This document shows, piece after piece, positions 25,972 to 34,408 of a stretch of DNA of 59,469 nt. The translations under genes and the position numbers were made by a program. The DNA is from Phycisphaerales bacterium (lineage in GTDB: Bacteria > Planctomycetota > Phycisphaerae > UBA1845). The stretch covers positions 1-59,469 of the forward strand of contig JACKHH010000023.1 in assembly GCA_020639095.1 (NCBI GenBank), written 5' to 3'. The notes under the pieces are model-generated. The model was not told the origin of the DNA. It was given only the letters and a program-made list of their open reading frames with translations, and did not search any database. Position 1 is the first letter of the stretch; every line of letters starts with the position of its first letter.

Positions 25972-26146
25972 GAGACTCTCCCGGTCGCGGTCATGCCTTG
26001 GCTGTGACCGTCTGGAACCTGGAGTTCCGCGTCCACCAGGCGGGAGGGGGCCTCCGCACCCGGGCTGGAACTCCTCGAAGCCGCCATTCTAGGGGTGTTT
26101 ACGGTATCCACAACCGAAGTTATCCGCCCCTCAGGGGATATAAGAC

Positions 26147-26175
26147 TTGACAAACAGGTGGTTATGACCGACAAT
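26147..26175 (+). promoter_or_regulatory. Strong sigma70-type promoter of the first prepilin-like gene
   Basis: A perfect TTGACA, a 17-base spacer and GACAAT. The predicted start is near 26182, leaving a leader of about 140 bases before the ATG at 26325. A CCCCTCAGGGG palindrome lies just upstream (26127-26137). Confidence 0.6.
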
Positions 26176-26324
26176 GTACTACGCTGTGTGGTCCGTCCGA
26201 CAGGCGGGAAGCTTGGGGTTCGCGCTGACTGCCTCCCGAAAGCTCATGATAACAACGTGGTTGTGATCCCGAATGAGCGCCTTGGCGTACGGAGCGCTAC
26301 ATTCCCATTTGGAGAATTCGACAG

Positions 26325-27413
26325 ATGAATCGGAAATCGTTGTTGGGTCGTTCAGCAGCCCATCGGGCCTTTACCCTGGTGGAGTTGTTGGTCGTTGTTT
26401 CAATCATCGCGCTGTTGATCGCGATCTTGCTGCCTTCGTTGAAGAAGGCCCGCGAGAGTGCCAAGCGTATTGCGTGCAACGCCAACCTGCGCGGTATTGC
26501 CCAGGCTTCACTGACGTACGCTGCCGATGATTCGCAGGAGATCGTCATCCCGATTGGTGCGGGTGACGCGGATCAGCAGGACACGATCTTCGCGTACTTC
26601 GGTTACGGCGGTAAGAGTGGCAAAGCCGAGAAGCTGGAGCCCACGAATCCGAATCTGAAGCAGTCGTTCTGGTCCGGCCAGTACAAGATGAACGCGGCAT
26701 TGCGTCCGTTGAATTTCGTGCTCTATCCCAAGGGCATCAACGGTGCGAATGCTCCGGTTGCCTTTGCCGACTGGACGAAGGACTACGACCTGAACCTCGA
26801 CCTGTATCGCTGCCCTGCGGACAAGGCGTTTCCCGGGATGAGCTATCAGGGATGGAAGACGGTCGGTGGTTCGGCGTACAACTTCTTCGGAACGTCGTAT
26901 GCCGCGAACCCCGGCTTTGTTTTCGTGCCCGGCGAAGCCGAGATTGAGACAAACTCAATGTACGCACGGCCGCTGTCCCGCGTTCCCAACCCGACCAACT
27001 CGGTTATGTACTGGGAAGTGGCGGCGCGTTTTGCGTTCTACGCGCCGAACACGGCTGAGTACGATCAGACCGGGTGCTACTGGACCACGGGGAATTACCA
27101 GCGTGCCAAGACGGAGAACATGGTCGCTCACGGGTTCCATGGTCAGGACTGGAATTTCAACGTTGCCTTTGGCGATGGTCACTCATCTTGGATCAAGGTC
27201 CAGGGTCACGGCCACGACTACGCGCTGGAGCAGAAACTCCCCACGCTCGCCGCTCCCTATTGCTCACAATACAGTTGCAACTGTATCGTCGTTCGCGGGC
27301 TGGGTTGGCAAGCGGATACGCTTCCGGCGAAGCCGCTCTCAACCACGAAGGTTGCATCAGAGGCGGGTGCCGGACCGGTTGGCGATGGTGGCCTCTACTC
27401 GCTCGCCAAGTAG
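26325..27413 (+). CDS. Prepilin-like protein with H-x9-DG-type C-terminus (first of tandem pair)
   Basis: A 362-residue protein with a basic leader and the processing site RAFTLVELLVVVSIIALL. Its long globular domain ends with HGFHGQDWNFNVAFGDGHSSWIK, the H-x9-DG pattern used to recognise this large planctomycete-specific prepilin-like family. Conserved Trp, Tyr and Gly segments (YRCPADKAFPG and YARPLSRVPNPTNSVMYWE) recur nearly unchanged in the next gene, showing a tandem duplication. The usual role is unknown, with a pseudopilus or surface structure most likely. It has its own strong promoter and a terminator at 27502-27538. Confidence 0.85.
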   Translation: MNRKSLLGRSAAHRAFTLVELLVVVSIIALLIAILLPSLKKARESAKRIACNANLRGIAQASLTYAADDSQEIVIPIGAGDADQQDTIFAYFGYGGKSGKAEKLEPTNPNLKQSFWSGQYKMNAALRPLNFVLYPKGINGANAPVAFADWTKDYDLNLDLYRCPADKAFPGMSYQGWKTVGGSAYNFFGTSYAANPGFVFVPGEAEIETNSMYARPLSRVPNPTNSVMYWEVAARFAFYAPNTAEYDQTGCYWTTGNYQRAKTENMVAHGFHGQDWNFNVAFGDGHSSWIKVQGHGHDYALEQKLPTLAAPYCSQYSCNCIVVRGLGWQADTLPAKPLSTTKVASEAGAGPVGDGGLYSLAK

Positions 27414-27501
27414 TAGGTAGGACACGCAAGCGTACAGTGCAACCTCAGTATTTGTGAGGTTGCCCTTGGTGTCTGGTGGTTCTTCTTGAGGGTCATGCCG
27501 G

Positions 27502-27538
27502 GTCCCGCGGGCAGGGTATCTGCACGCGGGGCCTTTTC
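27502..27538 (+). terminator. Intrinsic terminator after the first prepilin-like gene
   Basis: Arms GGTCCCGCGGGCAG and CTGCACGCGGGGCC pair at 12 of 14 positions with a further G-U pair, followed by TTTT. A smaller hairpin CAACCTCA/TGAGGTTG lies upstream at 27439-27461. Confidence 0.75.
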
Positions 27539-27744
27539 ATATGTTAGTGTCCTGTGGTCGTGCATTCGGGCAATGGAACAATCGGCCTTCGGCGCCGCAC
27601 CACGGCGGGTGGTGGCGGTGATCGAAGGAGGAATTCGAGCTTGTGGCGGTGCGGGCAGCCGTCGCGGCAGATCAACGAATTCGCCAAAGTGTTTGGGCCG
27701 GTTTTCTTCGGGCCAATTGTCTTCGGGGAAGTGAAGGGATGATC

Positions 27745-28860
27745 ATGGTCAACCGACACTTTCGTAGCGCGTGCGGTCCGCGCGTACCCGCCTTCACACT
27801 TGTCGAACTACTCGTCGTTGTTTCAATCATTGCCTTGTTGGTGGCTGTTCTCTTGCCTTCATTGAGGAAGGCGCGGGAGGGGGCCAAGCGCGTGGCGTGC
27901 AACGCCAACATGCGCAGCCTTGCGCAGGCGGCGTTGACCTATGCGGGCGAGGATCCTCAAGAGAACATCGTTCCCATTGGCCTCGGCGACGCGACGCGTC
28001 CGGAATTGATCTACTCCTATTACGGGTTTGGCGGCAAGTCCGGCAAAGGACGGAACGACTTACCCACCGTTGAGAATCTGCGTCAGAGTGAATGGTCGGG
28101 CAGGTACCAGATGGACGCAGCCATGCGTCCGCTCAACGCCATCTTCTATCCCGGGGGGTTGTCCACGCCCGGGGCGCCGCGATTCGTCGCCGACTGGACC
28201 AAGGACTACGACCTGGAATTGGACGTCTATCGCTGCCCGGGCGACAAACGCTTCCCCGGATTTCACTATGCGGGGTGGAAGGCGGTTGACGGCTCTTCGT
28301 ACGACTACTTCGGTACATCATACGCGGCGAACCCCAGCTATGTGGGAATACCGGGGAGAGCGGAAGTGCAGACAAACTCGATGTATGCACGCCCGCTCTC
28401 GCGCGTGCCCAATCCGACCAACACCGTGCTCTTTTGGGAAAACGCAGCGCGCTTCGCGTTCTATGCGCCAAATACCCAGGAGTACGATCAGTCTGGTTGT
28501 TATTGGGATTCGGGTCTGCACAAGACCGCGCGCGAGGAGGATTTCATTGCGCACGGTTTTCACGGCCAGGATTGGCACTTCAACGTTTCATTCGGCGACG
28601 GGCACTCGACGTGGATCAAGATCAAGGGCCACGGCCACGACTACTCGCTGGAGCAGAAGCTGCCCAAACTCGTTTCGCCCATGTGCAATCCTTACATCAT
28701 GGGCGGATCAAGTTGCGAGTGTATTGTTGTTCGCGGACTCGGCTGGCAGGCGGACACGTTGCCGGCAGCGCCCTTGGTCACCGAAAAAACGCGCCAGGAA
28801 GTGAGTTCCTACGGACCGCTGAGCGGCGGCGGCATTCTCGATTATGAAGTCGTCAAGTAG
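27745..28860 (+). CDS. Prepilin-like protein with H-x9-DG-type C-terminus (second of tandem pair)
   Basis: A 371-residue paralogue of the preceding gene with the same order: leader, AFTLVELLVVVSIIALL, LRKAREGAKRVACNANMRSL, YRCPGDKRFPGF, YARPLSRVPNPTNTVLFWE, HGFHGQDWHFNVSFGDGHS and the ending RGLGWQADTLPAAPL. It differs from its neighbour mainly in the N-terminal leader and a short insertion near the C-terminus. The ATG at 27745 sits six bases after GAAGGGA; an ATG at 27739 is too close to that site. No separate strong promoter was found, so it may have its own weak one in the 330-base gap. Confidence 0.85.
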   Translation: MVNRHFRSACGPRVPAFTLVELLVVVSIIALLVAVLLPSLRKAREGAKRVACNANMRSLAQAALTYAGEDPQENIVPIGLGDATRPELIYSYYGFGGKSGKGRNDLPTVENLRQSEWSGRYQMDAAMRPLNAIFYPGGLSTPGAPRFVADWTKDYDLELDVYRCPGDKRFPGFHYAGWKAVDGSSYDYFGTSYAANPSYVGIPGRAEVQTNSMYARPLSRVPNPTNTVLFWENAARFAFYAPNTQEYDQSGCYWDSGLHKTAREEDFIAHGFHGQDWHFNVSFGDGHSTWIKIKGHGHDYSLEQKLPKLVSPMCNPYIMGGSSCECIVVRGLGWQADTLPAAPLVTEKTRQEVSSYGPLSGGGILDYEVVK

Positions 28861-28918
28861 CTGATCGACTTTCGACGCGCGCTGGCGAGCACGCACAGCG
28901 GCCACTACAATCGCCCCG

Positions 28919-29659
28919 ATGACTACCGTTCTGGCGGCCACCAACCTGTGCAAGCAGTTCCGCATGGGCGAGTCGGTCGTGCAAGCACTTGATCACGTAT
29001 CGTTGACGGTCGCGCGCGGAGAGTTCGTCGCCATCATGGGGGCGAGCGGCTCGGGCAAGAGCACGCTGCTGCACCTGATCGGCGGGCTCGATTTTCCTTC
29101 GTCGGGCAGTGTCGTCGTCGAGGGCGAGGACATCACGCGATTGGGCGATCGGCAGCGTACGCTGTTCCGTCGCCACCGCCTGGGCATCATCTTCCAGAGT
29201 TTCAACCTGCTGCCGGCGCTCACGGCTGTCGAGAACGTGGCGCTACCTTTGATGGTCGACGGCGCGAATTCGCGCGAGACGTTCCCGCGCGCGGAAAAGC
29301 TTCTGCACGATGTCGACCTGGGGCATCGTTTGAACCACAGGCCGCAGGCGATGTCGGGCGGTGAGCAGCAGCGCGTCGCGGTCGCGCGGGCGCTGCTCAA
29401 CGACCCAGCCGTGGTGCTCGCGGACGAACCCACCGGAAACCTCGACTCCGATCACGCGGAAACCATCTGGCGATTGCTTCGCCGTCTTGTCGACGATGAG
29501 CAGCGCACAGTTGTGGCGGTGACGCACGAACCGGTCGGCGCCCGCTATGCCGATCGCATCGTCGTGCTCAAGGATGGCCGAATCGTCGGCGAAATCACCG
29601 AATCGGGAGGGCTGGATGCGGCATTGGTTGCAGCTCGCTACGCGGAACTGGTGGGCTAA
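28919..29659 (+). CDS. ABC transporter ATP-binding protein (MacB/LolD type)
   Basis: A 246-residue ATPase with Walker A GASGSGKST, Q-loop in LGIIFQSFNLLPALTAVENV, signature MSGGEQQRVAVARALL and Walker B VVLADEPTGNLD. The LLPALTAVENVALPL region is typical of the MacB/LolD (FtsE-like) group that drives lipoprotein, lipid or peptide release across the envelope. It overlaps the permease gene by 44 bases, so the two are translationally coupled. Confidence 0.93.
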   Translation: MTTVLAATNLCKQFRMGESVVQALDHVSLTVARGEFVAIMGASGSGKSTLLHLIGGLDFPSSGSVVVEGEDITRLGDRQRTLFRRHRLGIIFQSFNLLPALTAVENVALPLMVDGANSRETFPRAEKLLHDVDLGHRLNHRPQAMSGGEQQRVAVARALLNDPAVVLADEPTGNLDSDHAETIWRLLRRLVDDEQRTVVAVTHEPVGARYADRIVVLKDGRIVGEITESGGLDAALVAARYAELVG

Positions 29660-32483
29660 GCCCTTCCGGGCCGCAGCCGTCGTGCTCGCGGTCGCGCTGG
29701 GCGTGGCCACGGTGGTGGCTGTGGTCAGCGTCTACCATTCCGTCGAGTACGCCATCGGCGAGCAGGTGCTCGACAACTGGGTTGGTCGCAGTCACCTCAA
29801 TATTCAAACACCGCTCGGGCATTGGGGAAATGTCGAACCGCGCCTTGCGGACGAGGTCGCGAAGCTGCCCAACGTCGCGCGCGTCACCACGCGTTACAAC
29901 ACGCCGATGCGCGTGCGCATTCCCGCCGCCATCGACAGCTTGCCGCCCAATCGCTACCGCGTCGACTGGCCGATGATCGAGATCAACGCGATCGGCATCG
30001 AGCCAACGCAGGAGTACTTCTTCCGCGAACCGCGTGAACTGCTCGGGCGCTTGCTCGAACCCGGCGATGATCGACAAGTTGTCGTTGATCGCCAACTCGC
30101 GCGCGACCTCGGCCTGAAGATCGGCGATACCCTCGCCATCGAACCGTTCATCGGCGACGCTGCGCAGGATTTTACGATCGTCGGCACCTACGCCGCGGCC
30201 CGTGTCGCCATGTTCCAGCGTCCCGGCGTGTACCTGCCGATCAAGACGGTTAACACGCTGCGGCAAACAAGCCGGGCGATTTCCGTCATCGACGTCATCG
30301 TTCACGACGAGAGCCCAGAAGCGCTCGAAGCCACCGCGGACAAGCTGCGCGACATCATTCGCAGTCGCCACTGGAACTACGAGGTCACGACAGCGACGGT
30401 CAAACTCAACCAGCTTCGCCTGGCGCAGCAGATCACTCGATTGGTGCTGGTGCTGTTCTCCGCGATCGCGCTGCTCACCTCGTTCTTCATCATCGTCACC
30501 ACCATGAGCATGGGGATGATGGAACGCATCCGCCTGCTGGGCACGCTGCGCTGCCTGGGTGTGACGCGTGGGCAGTTGGCGGCGCTGGTGTTGGGCGAGA
30601 TCGTTCCACTGGGCGTCGTCGGCGTCGCGCTGGGAATTCCAATAGGCATGGGTCTGACGCACCTTGGGGTCGCGACGATCCCCTACATGGGCACGGTGAT
30701 TCAGCAGGTCGTCTTCGGGGCGTGGGGCATCACCGTGGCGATCGTCGGCGGGTTGCTCACAACGCTCGCGTGTGCCGGGGTCATCGTCGCGCAGGTGATC
30801 AGCGTTTCGCCGCTCCGCGCGACCACACCCCAGGCGCAGGCGCATCGCATCGGCCCGGTCATCCTGGCTGCGGTTGTCGCCGTCGCGCTGCTCACGGTGA
30901 ACTACCTCATGCAGGAGTACGTCGAGCCGCTCACTTGGATCAAACCCGGTGTCGCGCTCGTCGGCATGGGCTGCCTCTACGGTGGTTATGTGCTCCTTGC
31001 GCCGCTGCTCGTGTTGCTCGTCGGGTCCGCGGCATTGCACTTGGCTGCCCCCCTCGCGGGCATCAACCGCAAACTTCTTCGCGACCAGCTCGGGCGGGCG
31101 GCGTGGCGGAGCAGCGGGGTGTGTTGGATGCTCATGGTCGGGTTGTCGCTGATCGTGTTCTTCGCGATCCGCGGCGAGAGCATCGTGCACGCTTGGGATT
31201 TTCCCAGCAAGATGGCGGGTGCCTTCGTTTGGTCGCAGCGGCCTTTCAGCGCGGACCTGATCAAGGACGTGCGCAAGCTGCCCGGTGTGGTCGCGGTGAC
31301 GCCGATCAACGATCTGCTGTGCAGCGTGAAGTCGCGCGAGCAGTCGATCCTGAATATGCTCAAATCCAAGAGCGCGTTCGTCGCGGGCGACCCGGAGACC
31401 TTCCTGGCGATGGCGCAGCTCGAGTTCTTGCAAGGCGATGTCGACGACGCGAAAGCGAAACTCGAGCGTGGCGGCTACGTGCTGCTGCCGGCGGAAGCGT
31501 CGCACGCGTTCGGTTTCGGCCTGGGCGACAAGGTGCCGGTGACGATCGGTTCCGTCACCGCAGACCTCGAGGTCGCGGGTGTTGTGCGTTCGCCAGCCAT
31601 GGATATCGCGGTTGCTTTTTTCCAAGCCGATACCTACATGATGATCGCGTCGGCGAGCGCGGTGCTGGGCACACTCGACGATCTCCAGAAGAAATTCGGC
31701 GTGTACGACCACACCATGTACCTGCTCGACCTGGACCCCGGCAAGAGCGACGTTCCGCCGTTCTTCGAGTCACCGGACAGGCCGCGGGTGATGGACGAAG
31801 AGCTTGCGGCGAAGATGGAAGCGTGGAAACCGCGCTTGCCGTACGAAGCGATTCCCATGCCCAAGCGCTTCCAGCCGACGGCGCGCGATGAACTCCGCCG
31901 TTACCGCGATGCGCTCGACATGGCGTGGCGCGACTGGGAAGAACTTGCGCCGGCGGAACGCTGGCAGATCTATCGCGAAGGGCTCATCCTCGGTCGCGTC
32001 GAACAGGTCATCAAACGCCCCGACGCGATGACCGGATCCGTGCGCCGCCTGAAGCAGCAGATCGACAAAGACATCCGCACAACCACGCTGATCATCTCCG
32101 CAATTCCGCTCGTGTCGCTGATCATCGCGTCGATCGGCGTCGCCAATCTGATGATGGTCAACGTCGCCAGCCGGTCGCGCCAGATCGCGGTCCTCCGCGC
32201 CGTTGGCGCAACCAAGTCGCAGATCGCGCGCCTCGTGCTGGCGGAAGCGATGGTGCTCGGCGTGATTGGTTGCACGGTTGGTGTGCTGCTCGGCATGCAC
32301 GCAGCCCACGCGGACAACACCGTGGTCGGGCGAGCGCTCGGGATTGCGTTCCCGTGGACGGTTCCCTGGCCGCGTGTGATCATCGCCGTCGCGCTGACGT
32401 GGATCATCTGCGTCGTTTCGGGCATCGGCCCAGCCCTCCGCGCCGCCCGCAGCAACGTGATCGGCGCACTGCAAAGCAGCTAG
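29616..32483 (+). CDS. FtsX-type ABC transporter permease
   Basis: A 955-residue permease. One N-terminal membrane helix (about 17-38) leads to a large periplasmic domain, then a three-helix FtsX block with the coupling-type pattern MGMMERIRLLGTLRCLGVTRGQLAAL. A second long extracytoplasmic part follows, and a C-terminal FtsX block has ASIGVANLMMVNVASRSRQIAVLRAVGATKSQIARL. Two FtsX blocks per chain is the LolE/YbbP-like large-permease layout. The ATG at 29616 has GGGAGG directly upstream, inside the ATPase gene. The substrate is unknown; lipoprotein or lipid handling is possible. Confidence 0.9.
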   Translation: MRHWLQLATRNWWAKPFRAAAVVLAVALGVATVVAVVSVYHSVEYAIGEQVLDNWVGRSHLNIQTPLGHWGNVEPRLADEVAKLPNVARVTTRYNTPMRVRIPAAIDSLPPNRYRVDWPMIEINAIGIEPTQEYFFREPRELLGRLLEPGDDRQVVVDRQLARDLGLKIGDTLAIEPFIGDAAQDFTIVGTYAAARVAMFQRPGVYLPIKTVNTLRQTSRAISVIDVIVHDESPEALEATADKLRDIIRSRHWNYEVTTATVKLNQLRLAQQITRLVLVLFSAIALLTSFFIIVTTMSMGMMERIRLLGTLRCLGVTRGQLAALVLGEIVPLGVVGVALGIPIGMGLTHLGVATIPYMGTVIQQVVFGAWGITVAIVGGLLTTLACAGVIVAQVISVSPLRATTPQAQAHRIGPVILAAVVAVALLTVNYLMQEYVEPLTWIKPGVALVGMGCLYGGYVLLAPLLVLLVGSAALHLAAPLAGINRKLLRDQLGRAAWRSSGVCWMLMVGLSLIVFFAIRGESIVHAWDFPSKMAGAFVWSQRPFSADLIKDVRKLPGVVAVTPINDLLCSVKSREQSILNMLKSKSAFVAGDPETFLAMAQLEFLQGDVDDAKAKLERGGYVLLPAEASHAFGFGLGDKVPVTIGSVTADLEVAGVVRSPAMDIAVAFFQADTYMMIASASAVLGTLDDLQKKFGVYDHTMYLLDLDPGKSDVPPFFESPDRPRVMDEELAAKMEAWKPRLPYEAIPMPKRFQPTARDELRRYRDALDMAWRDWEELAPAERWQIYREGLILGRVEQVIKRPDAMTGSVRRLKQQIDKDIRTTTLIISAIPLVSLIIASIGVANLMMVNVASRSRQIAVLRAVGATKSQIARLVLAEAMVLGVIGCTVGVLLGMHAAHADNTVVGRALGIAFPWTVPWPRVIIAVALTWIICVVSGIGPALRAARSNVIGALQSS

Positions 32484-32495
32484 AGTGCCAAGTGT

Positions 32496-32570
32496 GCCAC
32501 TGCTCTTGAGCAGTGGCCGCAGTATGCTCGTTGGCTTCGCCTTGGTGACGCACTGCTCAAGAGCAGTGGC
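32496..32570. repeat. Pair of CCACTGCTC/GAGCAGTGG hairpins
   Basis: Two hairpins of the same sequence in opposite order (32496-32517 and 32551-32570), flanked by GTGTGCC and GGCACAC-type ends, located just after the FtsX permease. The same hairpin occurs once at 43161-43183. They may act as terminators, but lack U-tracts. Confidence 0.7.
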
Positions 32571-32802
32571 ACACGAACACCTTCCCCTGGTCGGCGACCG
32601 GCTGTGTAACTATATACAACGCATGAAGTTATAATCACCTCTGCTTGGTGGGTCGGGTATTCTGGACATGCGTGACCACGATCCCGTTTTTCGCAGAGAT
32701 AGGTCCGCCGTCTGCGAATAATGCTCGCCGACCCGCGAATCCCATCGTGAACCCGGTTAGGCTGATGGGTCACCGGTGGTCAAACAGCGAGGACGATCGC
32801 AA

Positions 32803-34380
32803 ATGTTCGGCGGGTTGTCATCCATTCGACTGAAGGCTGCGGAGCGGGCGCTGCGTCAAGGACAGCTTGCCGATGCGCTGCGGATCGCAAGCGAACCGGA
32901 CATCGCGAACCACCCGCGGGGTGGCAAGCTGCTCGAAAGCCTGGCCCGTGCGTTCATCGAACGCGCTCGCGAGCACTACCGGGCGGAGCGTTTCACCGAG
33001 GCGCTGCTCGACTTGGGAAATGCCGAACGGTGCGGGGCGACGGACGCGGACATTGCCGAACTTCGCGGGCAGGTGACCGTCGTGGCACGCGAGGTCGCGC
33101 GGCAGGATGCCGATCGTCGTCGCCGTGTCGAACAGGCGCGACGTTACATCGACAACGGATCACTGGCTGCGGGCAGGCGCTTGCTACACTCTGCTGCGGG
33201 TGATGACAAAGAGATGGCGCAGATTCAAAAGGACATTCAGAATCGCGAGAAGCGAGCAGGCGATCTGCTCGCGCAGGCGGAAGCGCTGCATCGCGCGAAT
33301 CGCACGGCGGCAGCCGTCGATCATCTCGAACGCGCCATGCAACTCGACGCGCACAACGAACCGGCACTGCGTCTGGAATCACAGATCTGCGCACAGGCCG
33401 TGAAGGAAGCGCGGGCTGCGTTCGACGCGGGTCGTTTGCAGCGGGCAGAAGCCGAGCTTGCCGGTCTGGGCACGCTCGGTCGCCACGACGACGATCGCGC
33501 CGAACTGGCGGAACTGTTGCGTTATGCGGGTCAGGCTGCTCGCGCTTTGGCTGCCGGTGATTTTGAGACCGCGCAGCAGTGCGTGCGCCGGTTGCACAAC
33601 CTCGCGCCGAAGACCTCGTGGGTGAAGCAAGCCGTTGCGGAGACGGCGCGACTCGATGCCGCGCTGCTCAGTCTGCGTAGCGGACCGCTCGGAGAGGCGA
33701 TCAAGTCGGTATCGGCTGCCCCGCGGAATTTGCAGGAGACGATCGCGTTGCCGCGCACGCTCAAGCCGGTTGTGGAAACCACGATTCCCACAGCCATGCT
33801 GCTGCTGGTGGACGGTGGCGGCAGCTACCTGCTGCATCGCGGCGAACGCGTGACCCTCGGGCGGGCTGCCAGCGCGGAGCCTGCCGACGTGCCGATTTAC
33901 TCTGATCTGAGCGTGCGACACGCGGACATTCTGCGCGTGGAAGACGGCTATTTCCTGCTGAGCAGCAGCGACTACGAAGTCGGCGGCGCGCGTACGCGGC
34001 AGCAGCTGCTGCGCGACGGCGATCGCGTCACGCTGGCGCGGCGGGCGAAGTTCACCTGGCGCGTGCCCAATCGCAAGAGCATGAGCGCGCGTCTGGACAT
34101 GAGCGATTCGACGAAGATGCCCAACGACGTTCGTCGCGTGGTGCTGTTCCGCGAGACGGCGATGATCGGGCGCGGGTCGAATTGCCACGTGACGTGCAAC
34201 TCGGCGCAGCGTGACCTGGTGCTCTTCGAACGCGGCGGACAGTTGTTCGTGCGTGCGCAGGGGCTGGGCGGCGCGCAAGCGTTGGTGGTGGAACCGGGCA
34301 AACCGGTGGAGTTGGAAGGTGCGAGCTTTGTCGTGACGCCGTGGTCCACGGGGGCTGCGGGCGCGTCGCGAATCGCGTGA
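32803..34380 (+). CDS. TPR-like and FHA-like regulatory protein
   Basis: A 525-residue cytoplasmic protein. Residues 1-290 are helical repeats of TPR type (for example FIERAREHYRAERFTEALLD and AEALHRANRTAAAVDHLERA). Residues 335-415 form an FHA-like sandwich with the phosphothreonine-binding pattern LGRAAS...DLSVRHADI. A second similar region (about 440-520) has MIGRGSNCHVTCNSAQRD. FHA domains read phosphorylated threonines; a Ser/Thr kinase gene starts 28 bases downstream, so this is a likely substrate or adaptor of that kinase. The ATG at 32803 is preferred (GAGGA nine bases upstream) over a GTG at 32776. Confidence 0.75.
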   Translation: MFGGLSSIRLKAAERALRQGQLADALRIASEPDIANHPRGGKLLESLARAFIERAREHYRAERFTEALLDLGNAERCGATDADIAELRGQVTVVAREVARQDADRRRRVEQARRYIDNGSLAAGRRLLHSAAGDDKEMAQIQKDIQNREKRAGDLLAQAEALHRANRTAAAVDHLERAMQLDAHNEPALRLESQICAQAVKEARAAFDAGRLQRAEAELAGLGTLGRHDDDRAELAELLRYAGQAARALAAGDFETAQQCVRRLHNLAPKTSWVKQAVAETARLDAALLSLRSGPLGEAIKSVSAAPRNLQETIALPRTLKPVVETTIPTAMLLLVDGGGSYLLHRGERVTLGRAASAEPADVPIYSDLSVRHADILRVEDGYFLLSSSDYEVGGARTRQQLLRDGDRVTLARRAKFTWRVPNRKSMSARLDMSDSTKMPNDVRRVVLFRETAMIGRGSNCHVTCNSAQRDLVLFERGGQLFVRAQGLGGAQALVVEPGKPVELEGASFVVTPWSTGAAGASRIA

Positions 34381-34408
34381 GCAAGGGCGCAGGTACTGGG
34401 GACGGGCT

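Noticed and set aside
27439..27461. Small hairpin CAACCTCA/TGAGGTTG as the terminator of the first prepilin-like gene
   Set aside because: No U-tract follows; the hairpin at 27502-27538 with TTTT is better.
29595..31712. 705-aa minus-strand open frame opposite the FtsX permease
   Set aside because: Rich in His, Arg and Asp with no domain; an antisense artefact of GC-rich third positions.
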